Below are positions 1 to 7,600 of a stretch of DNA of 64,000 nucleotides, piece after piece. A program made the position numbers and the translations under genes. Below the pieces are notes generated by a model. The model had not been told where the DNA came from and ran no database searches. It saw nothing but the letters and a program-made list of their open reading frames with translations. The first letter of the stretch is position 1. Each line of letters begins with the position of its first letter. Source of the stretch: Clavibacter sp. VKM Ac-2873 (lineage in GTDB: Bacteria > Actinomycetota > Actinomycetes > Actinomycetales > Microbacteriaceae); NCBI RefSeq assembly GCF_015351075.1, contig NZ_JADKRS010000004.1, forward strand, positions 1 to 64,000, given 5' to 3'.

Positions 1-65
1 GCACGACCGCCGTCACCGACCAGCTCGTCGTCGGCATCGCCAAGATCACCGTCAACACCAAGTAG
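1..65 (+). CDS. 3' end of an unidentified protein (partial)
   Basis: The window opens inside a plus-strand reading frame. The first complete codon is at base 3 and the frame ends at TAG 63-65, giving a tail that finishes ...VGIAKITVNTK. Third positions are nearly all G or C, as in the coding regions here, so this looks like a genuine C-terminus. Twenty residues are too few to name a family. The hairpins just downstream support a transcription unit ending here. Confidence 0.6.
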   Translation, partial: TTAVTDQLVVGIAKITVNTK

Positions 66-72
66 CACCCCA

Positions 73-161
73 CCCGGGCTCGACCCCGGGACAGCACCAC
101 CTGCGATCACAGCACGACGCATCGACGGCCTCGTCTCCCTCTCCGGGAGCCGGGGCCGTCG
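73..161 (+). terminator. Two hairpins after the partial gene
   Basis: CCCGGG at 73-78 and 85-90 can pair across a 6-base loop. CGACGGCC at 123-130 pairs with GGCCGTCG at 154-161, with a smaller CTCCC/GGGAG stem inside. There is no T-tract, so termination is inferred from position between convergent genes. The remainder of 66-280 shows no coding signal. Confidence 0.4.
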
Positions 162-280
162 GCGCGTCCGGGGTCGGATCGCGCCGGCGCGTCAGCGGAA
201 GGCATCCACCTGCCGCTCCACCGGGACCGTGCCGGCGTGCTCCGGGACCCGGAGCCGGTCTTCCGCCGCTCGGCGCGGGC

Positions 281-1696
281 TCAGCCGATCGTGACCTCGG
301 AGCCCGCGACGCTGCGGGTCACCGTGCCCGTCGCGAGGTCGACGAGGAGCGTGGTCACGGTCGTGTCGCGCGGCTCGCGGGGGTAGCCGTCGCTGGCGCC
401 GCGCGCGGGATCCGGCACGGTCTCGAGCAGCGCGAAGCGGCCGTTCGGGGTGACGGACAGGCCCGTGATGCGGGTCGCCGGGTCCGCGGGCACGTAGACG
501 TCGCTCGCGCGGCCGTCGCGCACCACGACGAGGCGCTGCGTGGCGGCGCCTGTCGCGGGATCCCGTGCCGTGCGCACGCGGAGCACCGCGTCGTCGTCGC
601 CGGGCACGAACGAGATCGCGTCGTCGTCCGGGAGGTCGCCGCCGCCGTTCGCGGTGGGCAGCGTCGTCTGCTGGGCCGTGCCCAGGTCGATCTCCGTGGT
701 CGAGCCGGGATCCGTCACCGCGATCCGGGTGCCGTCCGCGGAGAACGCGCCCAGCGTTCCGTGGCGGCCGAGCGGGACGACGGGGGACGAGCCGTCGATC
801 GCCACGAGGTCCAGGTCGCCGTCCCGCCCGTGCGCGACGAGCTGCGGATGCCCGGGCACGAAGCCCCACGCCTGCGCGCGGATCGGCTGGCCGTCGACCC
901 CGATGGCGGGCGTGGGCACGGCGGCCGCCGCGACGTCGTCGACCATGAGGGTGTCGTCGAACGGGCCGCCGTCCGCGCTCGTGAAGCGGAAGCCGATGGT
1001 CGTTCCCGTGTCCTCGGCGTGCAGGTCCTGGAGCGTGCCGCGGCCGGGGAGCGGCAGGTCGACCTGGCCGGATCCGTCGAGCGCCGCGAGCACGAGTCCG
1101 TTCTCCCCGTCGTCCTGCAGGGTCGCCACGACCAGCGAGTTCCCGACGACCGCGTACTCCTGGATCCTCGCGGCCTGGAACACGACGTCGCTCGCGCTCG
1201 CGCCCTCGCCCGTGCCCGTGCCCGTGCCTGTGCCGGCGACGCTCTGCCGGAGGATCCGGTCGGGCTGCTGCCCGCCGCCCCGGACGAGCACGTGCATGCC
1301 GGGGTCGCCCGTGCGGAACGCGGTGCGGAGGTCCGACGCGGGCCCGCCGCCGACGCCCTGGACGCCGTCGACGGACACCGTGTAGTCGGCGTCGTAGGCC
1401 AGCGGCCGGGTGAAGTCGATGATGACGCGGTCGGCCTGCGTGTCGACGGTGAAGTCGGCGCCGGGCTCCATCCGGATGCGCGAGGCGTCGACGGGCTGGA
1501 TCGGCCGGTTCGCCGCGAGCACGAGCCGCTGTCGGGACTGCTGCACGACGGCGAGCGGATCCACGTCGGTGCGCACGAGCCGCGGCCCCTGGCTGCCGGC
1601 CACCGCGAGCAGGCCGCCGCAGGCGAGCACGAGGACGAGGATCACGGCGGCGAACGCCCGCCGGAAGGCGCGCGGGGAGGCGGGTGCGTCGGTCAC
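281..1696 (-). CDS. Membrane-anchored or secreted beta-propeller protein, unknown function
   Basis: 471 aa from a GTG start. Residues about 12-34 form one hydrophobic segment after a basic stretch (signal anchor or uncleaved signal peptide), so the rest should lie outside the membrane. Residues about 55-130 resemble an Ig-like SbsA/Big_5 domain (DFTVDTQADRVIIDFTRPL, then a YTVSVDG strand). The remainder consists of repeated short beta units of the TolB/WD40-like type. A TG dipeptide run near residue 160 comes from a hexanucleotide repeat. It is the last gene of a three-gene minus-strand unit, starting 7 bases after the previous stop, which suggests a role tied to the upstream permease pair. 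No enzymatic motif is seen. Confidence 0.8.
   Translation of the reverse strand: MTDAPASPRAFRRAFAAVILVLVLACGGLLAVAGSQGPRLVRTDVDPLAVVQQSRQRLVLAANRPIQPVDASRIRMEPGADFTVDTQADRVIIDFTRPLAYDADYTVSVDGVQGVGGGPASDLRTAFRTGDPGMHVLVRGGGQQPDRILRQSVAGTGTGTGTGEGASASDVVFQAARIQEYAVVGNSLVVATLQDDGENGLVLAALDGSGQVDLPLPGRGTLQDLHAEDTGTTIGFRFTSADGGPFDDTLMVDDVAAAAVPTPAIGVDGQPIRAQAWGFVPGHPQLVAHGRDGDLDLVAIDGSSPVVPLGRHGTLGAFSADGTRIAVTDPGSTTEIDLGTAQQTTLPTANGGGDLPDDDAISFVPGDDDAVLRVRTARDPATGAATQRLVVVRDGRASDVYVPADPATRITGLSVTPNGRFALLETVPDPARGASDGYPREPRDTTVTTLLVDLATGTVTRSVAGSEVTIG
1211..1234. repeat. Hexanucleotide tandem repeat, CGTGCC-like, 4 units
   Basis: Three exact CGTGCC units and one TGTGCC unit lie within the beta-propeller gene. 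On the minus strand they encode a Gly-Thr dipeptide run. A whole-unit length change would keep the frame. Confidence 0.8.
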
Positions 1697-1703
1697 GGGC
1701 GGA

Positions 1704-2597
1704 TCAGTAGACGTAGGGGTCGGCGGGCTGGTCGACCGGCTCGACGCCCTGCGGCATGACCGCGAGCGGCTGCCGGCTCCGCGCGCTCGGGTTCGACGCG
1801 AACGGGCCGGTGACGCGCACCCACTCGTCGGTCTGGAGCGTCGACCTCCAGCCGGGCCGGTAGACGGGCACGCCGACGGGCTGGGCGTCGACCGCGCAGC
1901 ACGTGATGACGAAGCGGGTCACGTAGAACACGTCGTCGGGATCGTCGGGGTCGGCGCTCACGAAGCCCGTGACGTCGACGGACTTCGAGGTGAAGAACGT
2001 CGGGTCCGTCGTCTGCGCGAGGAGCCGCGCCCAGTCCTTGACGCCCAGGCGGGAGGAGTCGCCGGCGCCGACGAGCTGCTCGTCGGGCGCGGCGCCGGAG
2101 GCGACCGTGCTCGAGTTGAGCGCGCGCTGCGTCACGGTGCTCTGGGTGAGCGTGCGCGGCGGGAGCACGAGGACGGCGACGACCGTGACCGTGACGACGG
2201 CGGCGACGGTGACGCGCGAGACGCGGGCGCGGAGGGTGCCGCGGGCGTCCGGTGACGGGGATCCGCCGTCGTGGTCGTGCGCGTGGTCGTGGCCGTCGGC
2301 CGCCTCCGACGGGCGGAGGGCGAACCCGGCGACGGTCGCGACGAGGCCGATGACCGCCATGATCCCCGTGAAGACGAAGTAGCGCGGGTGGATGTACAGG
2401 CCGAGCTGCCCCGTGACCGCGAGCCACAGCGTCGAGACGATGCACGCGGCGAGGAGCACCAGGCCCGCCGTGGAGGACGCGCGGCCGCCCGCGGCGCGAC
2501 GGCGGAGGACGCGGCGGAGGCCGGTCGTGGTGCGGTCGCGGGGCGCGCGGGCCTCGCGGTCGTCGCGCGTCCGGTCGTCAGGCGATGGCATTGACAC
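1704..2597 (-). CDS. TIGR03943/YcgQ-like membrane protein, partner of the CxCG permease
   Basis: 297 aa. It has two hydrophobic segments near residues 43-65 and 72-92, a His/Asp-rich loop (DGHDHAHDHD, about 100-109) that looks metal-binding, a third membrane segment around 130-150, and an extracytoplasmic C-terminal domain with a conserved-looking ITCCAVDAQPVG motif. This matches the TIGR03943 (DUF1980, YcgQ) family, which is encoded beside ArsP_1-type permeases. It overlaps the permease gene by 20 bases, implying translational coupling. GTG at 2597 is used here; ATG at 2591 is an equally plausible start. The His-rich loop suggests transition-metal handling, but I see no clear Zur-type box upstream of the operon. 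Confidence 0.85.
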   Translation of the reverse strand: MSMPSPDDRTRDDREARAPRDRTTTGLRRVLRRRAAGGRASSTAGLVLLAACIVSTLWLAVTGQLGLYIHPRYFVFTGIMAVIGLVATVAGFALRPSEAADGHDHAHDHDGGSPSPDARGTLRARVSRVTVAAVVTVTVVAVLVLPPRTLTQSTVTQRALNSSTVASGAAPDEQLVGAGDSSRLGVKDWARLLAQTTDPTFFTSKSVDVTGFVSADPDDPDDVFYVTRFVITCCAVDAQPVGVPVYRPGWRSTLQTDEWVRVTGPFASNPSARSRQPLAVMPQGVEPVDQPADPYVY

Positions 2598-3816
2598 CCC
2601 ATCCCAGCGCGAGGCTGATCAGCGCGACGACCGAGGTGATCATCACGAGCGTGCGGGTCGAGTAGGTGGTGCGCATGAGCGCCAGCATCTTCACGTCGAT
2701 GACCGGGCCGAACACGAGGAAGGCGACGATGCCGCCCGGCAGGAACACGGATCCGAACGAGAGCACGAAGAACGCGTCGACGTTGGAGCAGACCGAGACG
2801 ACGAAGGCCAGGAGCATGAGCGCGAGGACCGAGAGGATCGGGCTGCCGCCGAGCGTGACCAGCACCTCGCGCGGCACCGCGACCTGGATGAGGCCCGCGA
2901 GCAGGGAGCCGATGACGAGCGCCGGCATGATCGTCGTCGCCTCGCGGCCGAACAGCGAGATCGACGTCCGGACCCGGGCGCCGCCGTGCGCGTGCGGATC
3001 CGGCAGGGCGCACTCGGCGCGGAACTCGTCGGTGAGGAGGCGGTCGGGGTCGGGGTGGAGGCTGAACAGCCACCCGACCACGTTCGCGATGAGGAAGCCG
3101 CCGACGAGCCGGGCCACGAGGATCCAGCCGTCCCAGCCGAATGCCGCGTGCGTCGTGATGATGGTGATCGGGTTGAGGATCGGCGCAGCCAGCAGGAACG
3201 TGATCGACTCCGGCACCGTGAAGCCGCGCACCACGAGGCCGCGCGCGAGCGGCACGTTGCCGCACTCGCAGACCGGCAGCGCCATGCCGAGGAACGAGAT
3301 GCAGGCGCGGCGCGCGAACGGGTTGCGCGGGAGGCGGCGTTCGATGACGCCGGGCGGCACCCACACCTGGACGACGATCGAGAGCACGATGCCGAGGATC
3401 ACGAACGGCAGCGACTCCACGATGACGCTGACCGAGAGCGTGACGAGGTCCTGCAGCCGGTCGGGCAGGACGCCGTCGCCGAGCGCGGGGGAGACCGCGC
3501 GGAGGGCCAGGAGCAGGAGGACGAGGGCGAGGCCCGTCGCGAGGCCGGTGCCGAGGCCGGCGGGGGTGGCGCGCGCGGGGCGCGGGGCGTCGTGCCCGTG
3601 GTCGTCCGGGTCGCCGTGCTCCTCGCGGACGGGGGTCGCGGTCGCGGTCGCGGTCGCCGTCGAGGGGGCGGTGGCGGTCGAGGCGATGCCCGCGGCGGCG
3701 GATGCGGCGGCGGGCCGGTCCGTCCGGGTCCGGCGCTCGCGTCGCGGGCGCGCGGGCCGGTCGAAGGGGGACGCGTCGTCGTCATCCGGCGCCCAGGGGG
3801 AGTGCCGATCCGTCAT
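2578..3816 (-). CDS. ArsP_1/DUF318-family permease
   Basis: 412 aa. A disordered N-terminus of about 95 residues carries an alternating Thr-Ala run (from a hexanucleotide repeat) and a His/Asp patch. Eight or so membrane segments follow. Diagnostic motifs are ALPVCECGNVPLARGL around residue 180 and the later SVCSNVDAFFVLSFGS, the paired Cys-containing half-repeats of this permease superfamily (YcgR/YraQ/ArsP). It is the first gene of the operon with the TIGR03943 protein. Substrate is unknown; related pairs have been linked to metal homeostasis or organoarsenical efflux, and the His-rich loops of both proteins favour a metal here. Confidence 0.85.
   Translation of the reverse strand: MTDRHSPWAPDDDDASPFDRPARPRRERRTRTDRPAAASAAAGIASTATAPSTATATATATPVREEHGDPDDHGHDAPRPARATPAGLGTGLATGLALVLLLLALRAVSPALGDGVLPDRLQDLVTLSVSVIVESLPFVILGIVLSIVVQVWVPPGVIERRLPRNPFARRACISFLGMALPVCECGNVPLARGLVVRGFTVPESITFLLAAPILNPITIITTHAAFGWDGWILVARLVGGFLIANVVGWLFSLHPDPDRLLTDEFRAECALPDPHAHGGARVRTSISLFGREATTIMPALVIGSLLAGLIQVAVPREVLVTLGGSPILSVLALMLLAFVVSVCSNVDAFFVLSFGSVFLPGGIVAFLVFGPVIDVKMLALMRTTYSTRTLVMITSVVALISLALGWGVNAIA
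3634..3657. repeat. Hexanucleotide tandem repeat, GGTCGC x4
   Basis: Four exact 6-base units inside the N-terminal coding region of the permease, read on the minus strand as alternating Ala and Thr codons. Copy-number change would lengthen or shorten the disordered N-terminus without shifting frame. Confidence 0.85.
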
Positions 3817-3968
3817 CGCGGTCCGGTGGCGCGAAGCCGGGGTCGGAGGCGGGCGCGCACGGCCTCCACCATAACCGCGGTGAGAAGCGTCCTCAGGAGG
3901 CGGGGCGGCGGGTCAGCGCAGGGGTCGGCCCTCACGGTGGTCGTCCAGCCAGCCGAGCGCGGCGTCCG

Positions 3969-4811
3969 TCAGGGGCCCCGTGGCGCGGCCGGGAAGCGGA
4001 CCTCGCAGACGTACCGCACGACGTCGTCCGCCGAGTCGGTGGAGAGCCGCGCGTCGTCGCCGGTCCCGATCACCTGCACGCGCACGCCGGACTCGCCGAG
4101 GCACGCCGCCTGCTGTCGCACCCACTCCTCGCCGCCGAGGACCCGCTCGACCGGGACGTCGGGGCGCACGGCGTCCGGTCGCCGGTCGAGGACCCGCTGC
4201 CAGGCGTCGTCCGCGCGCTCCCGGAGCGCCGCGACGGTCACGCCGGCGGGGAGCTGCGCGCGCATGCCGGCGGGCGGCTCCGTGGTGGACGCGGGCCCCG
4301 TCTCGCCGCTGGGCGGATCCGGGGTGCCCGGCGGCCCGGCCGTCGCCGCGGTCTCCGCGGAGCCCCGGTCGTCGCCGTCGGCGAGGAGGCCGGTCGCGGA
4401 TGCCGTGCCGAGCCCCGCGACGAGCAGCGCGCCCGCGAGCACCGCGGCGATGGAGCCGGGGCGGAGGATCCGGCGGCGGGGCGGCACGAGCCGACGCGCC
4501 GCGTGGGCCCCGGCGTCGGCGTCGGCGGTCTCCTCGGGCCGGGCCGGGGTGAGGTCATCCACGCGCGCCTCGGCCGCGAGCAGCTCCCGTCCCTCGCCGA
4601 CGAGGCGCTGCTCCTCGGCCAGCAGGGCGGCGAGGGTGTCGGCCTCGTCCGCTGCTGCGCTCCGGACCTCCCTATGCGCCCCGACCCGCGACGCATCGTC
4701 GCCCGGGCGACCGTAGGCGTCCCGGCGGAGGGCATCGAGGGTGCGAGCAGCCGCCGGGTCATCGCGCAGCCGCCGACGCAGGGCCTCGGCAGACGAGACC
4801 GGGGACGTCAC
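3969..4811 (-). CDS. Single-pass membrane protein, frameshifted copy of its upstream neighbour
   Basis: 280 aa from GTG 4811, overlapping the upstream stop by 4 bases (GTGA). The cytoplasmic N-terminus has LDALRRDAYG at about 25-34, then a helix LLAEEQRLVGEGRELLAAEA, one membrane segment around 122-145, a Pro/Thr/Gly-rich linker and an extracytoplasmic part with ERADDAWQRVLDRRPDAVRP. It is a clear paralogue of the gene at 4808-5881. Just after the shared VRFP motif this frame stops at 3969, while the neighbouring frame continues with TDAALGWLDDHREGRPLR to a stop at 3913. That matches the paralogue's TDAELAYIHDYY...EGRPYEG region, so a frameshift has probably truncated it and removed two of the four conserved cysteines. 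Function unknown. Confidence 0.7.
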   Translation of the reverse strand: MTSPVSSAEALRRRLRDDPAAARTLDALRRDAYGRPGDDASRVGAHREVRSAAADEADTLAALLAEEQRLVGEGRELLAAEARVDDLTPARPEETADADAGAHAARRLVPPRRRILRPGSIAAVLAGALLVAGLGTASATGLLADGDDRGSAETAATAGPPGTPDPPSGETGPASTTEPPAGMRAQLPAGVTVAALRERADDAWQRVLDRRPDAVRPDVPVERVLGGEEWVRQQAACLGESGVRVQVIGTGDDARLSTDSADDVVRYVCEVRFPAAPRGP

Positions 4812-5881
4812 CGGTACGCCGCGGGCAGCACCGGGCACGCGGCGGCGAGCCCGTCGTCCATGGCATCGGGGAACGGGGTCCAGAGCCGATCGGCGTGCAC
4901 GCCGGCGATGAAGTCGGCGACGGCGGGGACGTCGCCCTCGTAGGGTCGCCCCTCCGCGGCGTAGCAGGGGATGAGGAACGAGACGTAGTAGTCGTGGATG
5001 TAGGCGAGCTCGGCGTCGGTGCGCCCGCCGGTGTCGCGCAGCGGGAAGCGGACCGCGCACGCGTAGACGGCGACCGGGTCCCCGCCGGTGACGCCGTAGC
5101 CAGCCTCGCCCTCCATGTACGCGGAGACGCCCGCGTCCTGCAGGCAGGCCACCTGCTGCTCGGCGTGGTCCTCCTCGTCGTCGATCACCCGCTCCGTCGC
5201 GACCTCGGGCCGCACCGCGTCGGGCTGCTGCTCGAGCACGAGCCCCCATGCCTGGTCGGCGCGGACCCGCAGGCCCTCGGCCAGCTCCGCGTCGGTCGGC
5301 GGGACCCGGACGGGCGGGTCCGCCGTGAAGTCGGGGACGACGGATCCTCGTCGCCCGTCCGGCGTGCCCATCGCCTGCCCGCGCGGGGTGGCGGTCGAGG
5401 TGACGGCGGAGCCGACGTCCTCCGAGGTCGGCGGCGACGCGGTGGTGCGGCCGTCGTCGACGACGCCCGCGGCGAAGGCGACGCCGAAGCCGACGAGCAC
5501 GAGGACGCCGGCGGCGATCGCGGCGATCGGGCCCGGTCGGAGCGCACGGCGGCGGGCGGGCGGGGCGACGGGCCCGTCCGGCGCGCGGTCGTCGTCCGCC
5601 GTGGAGGGCGCGACCGCGGGCCGCTCGGCCGCCAGCAGCGCGGCGCCCTCGTCGACGAGCCGCGCCTCCTCCGTGAGCAGCGCGACGAGCGGCCCCGGCT
5701 GCTCGTCCTCGTCGGAGCCCGTGCGCGCGCGGAGGCCGGCGGGGACCTCGACGAGCGGCGCGGCGGATCCGTCGCGGCCGTAGGCGGTGCGTCGCAGCTC
5801 CTCGAGACGGCGCGCGGCCTCGGGATCGTCGCGGAGACGTCGGGCGAGCGCGGCGTCGGGCGCCTCGGGTGGGTCGATCAT
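4808..5881 (-). CDS. Single-pass membrane protein with LxxLRxxxY N-terminal motif
   Basis: 357 aa; ATG 5881 is preceded by a strong GAGGAGG Shine-Dalgarno. The cytoplasmic N-terminus contains LEELRRTAYG (26-35) and an acidic/Ala-rich helix. One membrane segment follows (about 117-140), then a Ser/Thr/Pro linker and an exported domain with four cysteines (in VACLQ, YACAV, IPCYA and AACPV), plausibly two disulfides. Its neighbour at 3969-4811 is a frameshifted tandem copy. Two more proteins in this window (19423-20259 and 20322-21206) share the N-terminal motif and layout. The design recalls regulated single-pass receptors or anti-sigma-type proteins, but I recognise no known domain. Confidence 0.75.
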   Translation of the reverse strand: MIDPPEAPDAALARRLRDDPEAARRLEELRRTAYGRDGSAAPLVEVPAGLRARTGSDEDEQPGPLVALLTEEARLVDEGAALLAAERPAVAPSTADDDRAPDGPVAPPARRRALRPGPIAAIAAGVLVLVGFGVAFAAGVVDDGRTTASPPTSEDVGSAVTSTATPRGQAMGTPDGRRGSVVPDFTADPPVRVPPTDAELAEGLRVRADQAWGLVLEQQPDAVRPEVATERVIDDEEDHAEQQVACLQDAGVSAYMEGEAGYGVTGGDPVAVYACAVRFPLRDTGGRTDAELAYIHDYYVSFLIPCYAAEGRPYEGDVPAVADFIAGVHADRLWTPFPDAMDDGLAAACPVLPAAYR

Positions 5882-5995
5882 GGGGCCTCCTCGTCGAGGG
5901 CCGGGCACCGCGGCCGGGCGGTGGTCGCGTGTCGCCAGGCTACGGCGGCGGATCCGTCCTGGCGAGGCCCCGTCCGGGTCACGGCGGTCGCCCCG

Positions 5996-6001
5996 TACCC
6001 T
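5996..6001 (+). promoter_or_regulatory. TACCCT -10 box, leaderless start
   Basis: TACCCT lies exactly 6 bases before GTG 6008, so transcription would begin at the start codon. No Shine-Dalgarno is present, consistent with a leaderless message. Confidence 0.6.
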
Positions 6002-6007
6002 GGGCGC

Positions 6008-6190
6008 GTGGCCACCACCGTCATCGCCTGGATCATGACCGTCGCCGGTGCCCTCGTCGCCCTCGACGCGCTGGCCACGGTGGTCGTCGCGCGCCGCGCC
6101 GGCCGCGGATCCGCCCACCGCACGTGGATCCAGCTCGCGACCGGCCTCGCCGGCCTCGCGCTCGGCGTGCCGCTCCTCGTCACCTCCTGA
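6008..6190 (+). CDS. Small two-helix membrane protein, unknown
   Basis: 60 aa from GTG 6008. Two hydrophobic helices (about 5-24 and 41-58) flank a short basic segment VARRAGRGSAHR, so both ends should face the same side. G/C-ending codons throughout and the TACCCT box with 6-base spacing support it as a real leaderless gene. No family is recognised. Confidence 0.55.
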   Translation: MATTVIAWIMTVAGALVALDALATVVVARRAGRGSAHRTWIQLATGLAGLALGVPLLVTS

Positions 6191-6197
6191 CCGCGCC

Positions 6198-6350
6198 GTC
6201 GCGGATCCGGCGTGCGTCGACGCGCAGCACGCGGCCTTCACGGAGTTCGTGGGGCCGCTGCTCGCGCCGGATCCGCACGGGGTGCTGGTGTTCGACTCCA
6301 CCGAGCCGGGGACGTCGGCCGGCGGGTCGGCGGGGGCGTCCGCCGCCTGA
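6198..6350 (+). pseudogene. Possible orphan coding fragment
   Basis: Reads VADPACVDAQHAAFTEFVGP and on to TGA 6348-6350 with almost exclusively G/C third positions, unlike non-coding sequence here. I see no start codon or ribosome site in this frame after the preceding gene's stop. It may be a decayed remnant or the tail of a frameshifted gene. The rest of 6351-6414 shows nothing. Confidence 0.3.
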
Positions 6351-6414
6351 TCCCGCGCCCCAGACGTGGGCCGCGCCGCCGTCGTGATCGCGCGACGAGG
6401 ACCCGGCGGCCAGC

Positions 6415-7521
6415 ATGGGCGAGGACGCCCGCCGCCCACGATCCGCCGACGAGACGAGTCCCGTGCCCGCATCCGCCCGCCCCTCCGCATCCGCCCGCAC
6501 GGCATCGGCCGGCCGGGATGACCCGGCCGCCGCCGCCGCGGATCCGCGCCGCGAGGCGCAGACGCGTCGACCGCAGCCCTGGATCCGCGCCGTCGCGGTC
6601 GCGCTCCTCGCCTGGATCGTGCTCGGGCTGGGGCTCGGCCTCGCCATCGGCATCGCGGACGCGGTGGCGCAGGCGACCGGCGCCGGCTTGATCCCGAAGG
6701 CCGTCCTGCAGGCCGTGCTGATGTCCGCGCTCGTCGTGCCCGCCGTCGTCCTCCTGCGGCGGCGGCTCGACCGCAGGAGCCTCGCGAGCCTCGGCCTGTC
6801 CCGCCGCGTCGGGCCGCCGATCGCGCTGGGCGTCGGCGTCGGAGCCGCCACGGGCGCCGCCGTCTGGGTCCCCGCGGGCCTCCTCGGCTGGATCCGCGTC
6901 GACGACGTCGACCTCGCCGCGTTCGCCGGGTTCCTCCTGCTCAACGGCCTCGTCCTCGCGCTCTACGAGGCGATCCCGGAGGAGCTCGCCCTCCGCGGGT
7001 ACATGTGGACGAACCTCCGTGACGGCACCGGCCTGGTCGTCGCCACGCTCCTCACCACCGCGCTCTTCCCGGCGATCGGCGTCGTCACCGAGTCCGGCCG
7101 CTGGCTCGTGCGGACGCTCGCGGGCTCCGACACCGGCACCTTCACGCCGGTGCCCGCAGGGAACGACGCGATCGCCTACGTCCTCCAGCTCGGGCTCTTC
7201 GGCCTCGCGCTCATCGCCGCGCGGCGGATACCGATGGAGGGTGCGCTCCTCGTCGCGATGGCGTTCCACGGGACGCAGCTCACGGTGAACCGCGTGCTGC
7301 TGGGCGGGACGGGCTGGATGTCGTCGGGCTGGGACGTCGCGTTCGTCGAGCCCGACGCGATCGCGCTGGTGCTCGTGCACAGCGTGCTCGCCGGGGTCGT
7401 CTTCGTCGCGGTGCGCACGCGACTCGAGCGACGGGCGCCCGAGCTGCGGTCGCCCGGTCTGCGGTCGCCCGGCCGGCGGCCGGCGCGCGGAGGCCGCGCC
7501 CAGGATCCCGACCTACGGTAG
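6415..7521 (+). CDS. CPBP (Abi/CAAX-like) family intramembrane metalloprotease
   Basis: 368 aa. About 58 polar, Ala/Arg-rich residues precede several membrane helices. The signature is IPEELALRGYMW around residue 188 (EExxxR motif) and a later FHGTQ histidine motif, which together form the metal site of CPBP/ABI intramembrane proteases. Members process prenylated or other membrane proteins, or act in bacteriocin self-immunity; the substrate cannot be inferred. The gene stands alone between a small membrane protein and an SDR gene. Start ATG 6415 is the most upstream plausible one, but the low-complexity N-terminus leaves the exact start uncertain. Confidence 0.85.
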   Translation: MGEDARRPRSADETSPVPASARPSASARTASAGRDDPAAAAADPRREAQTRRPQPWIRAVAVALLAWIVLGLGLGLAIGIADAVAQATGAGLIPKAVLQAVLMSALVVPAVVLLRRRLDRRSLASLGLSRRVGPPIALGVGVGAATGAAVWVPAGLLGWIRVDDVDLAAFAGFLLLNGLVLALYEAIPEELALRGYMWTNLRDGTGLVVATLLTTALFPAIGVVTESGRWLVRTLAGSDTGTFTPVPAGNDAIAYVLQLGLFGLALIAARRIPMEGALLVAMAFHGTQLTVNRVLLGGTGWMSSGWDVAFVEPDAIALVLVHSVLAGVVFVAVRTRLERRAPELRSPGLRSPGRRPARGGRAQDPDLR

Positions 7522-7523
7522 GT
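7511..7523 (+). promoter_or_regulatory. -10 region (TACGGT) inside a short dyad
   Basis: ACCTA and TAGGT form an inverted repeat around CGG. It contains TACGGT (7514-7519), a TANNNT -10 box that would start transcription near 7526, at the left edge of the palindrome at 7527-7544 upstream of the SDR gene. Confidence 0.45.
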
Positions 7524-7526
7524 ATG

Positions 7527-7544
7527 TCCATGCGATCGCATGGA
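7527..7544. promoter_or_regulatory. Perfect 18-bp palindrome, putative operator
   Basis: TCCATGCGATCGCATGGA reads identically on both strands. It sits immediately after the predicted transcription start and before the Shine-Dalgarno of the SDR gene, the position of a repressor operator. A dimeric TetR- or GntR-type regulator is likely, but none is encoded beside it. Confidence 0.6.
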
Positions 7545-7600
7545 TCAGCGGCTCCGCCCACGAGACGCGGGCCGCCGTCCCCGACTCGTCAGGAGACCCC

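Noticed and set aside
3817-3912. Zur or other metal-regulator box before the permease operon
   Set aside because: No AT-rich palindrome of the expected type is visible.
2392-4716. 774-codon plus-strand open frame across the permease and paralogue genes
   Set aside because: It runs opposite real minus-strand genes and gives low-complexity Arg/Glu/Asp sequence without a start signal or domain.
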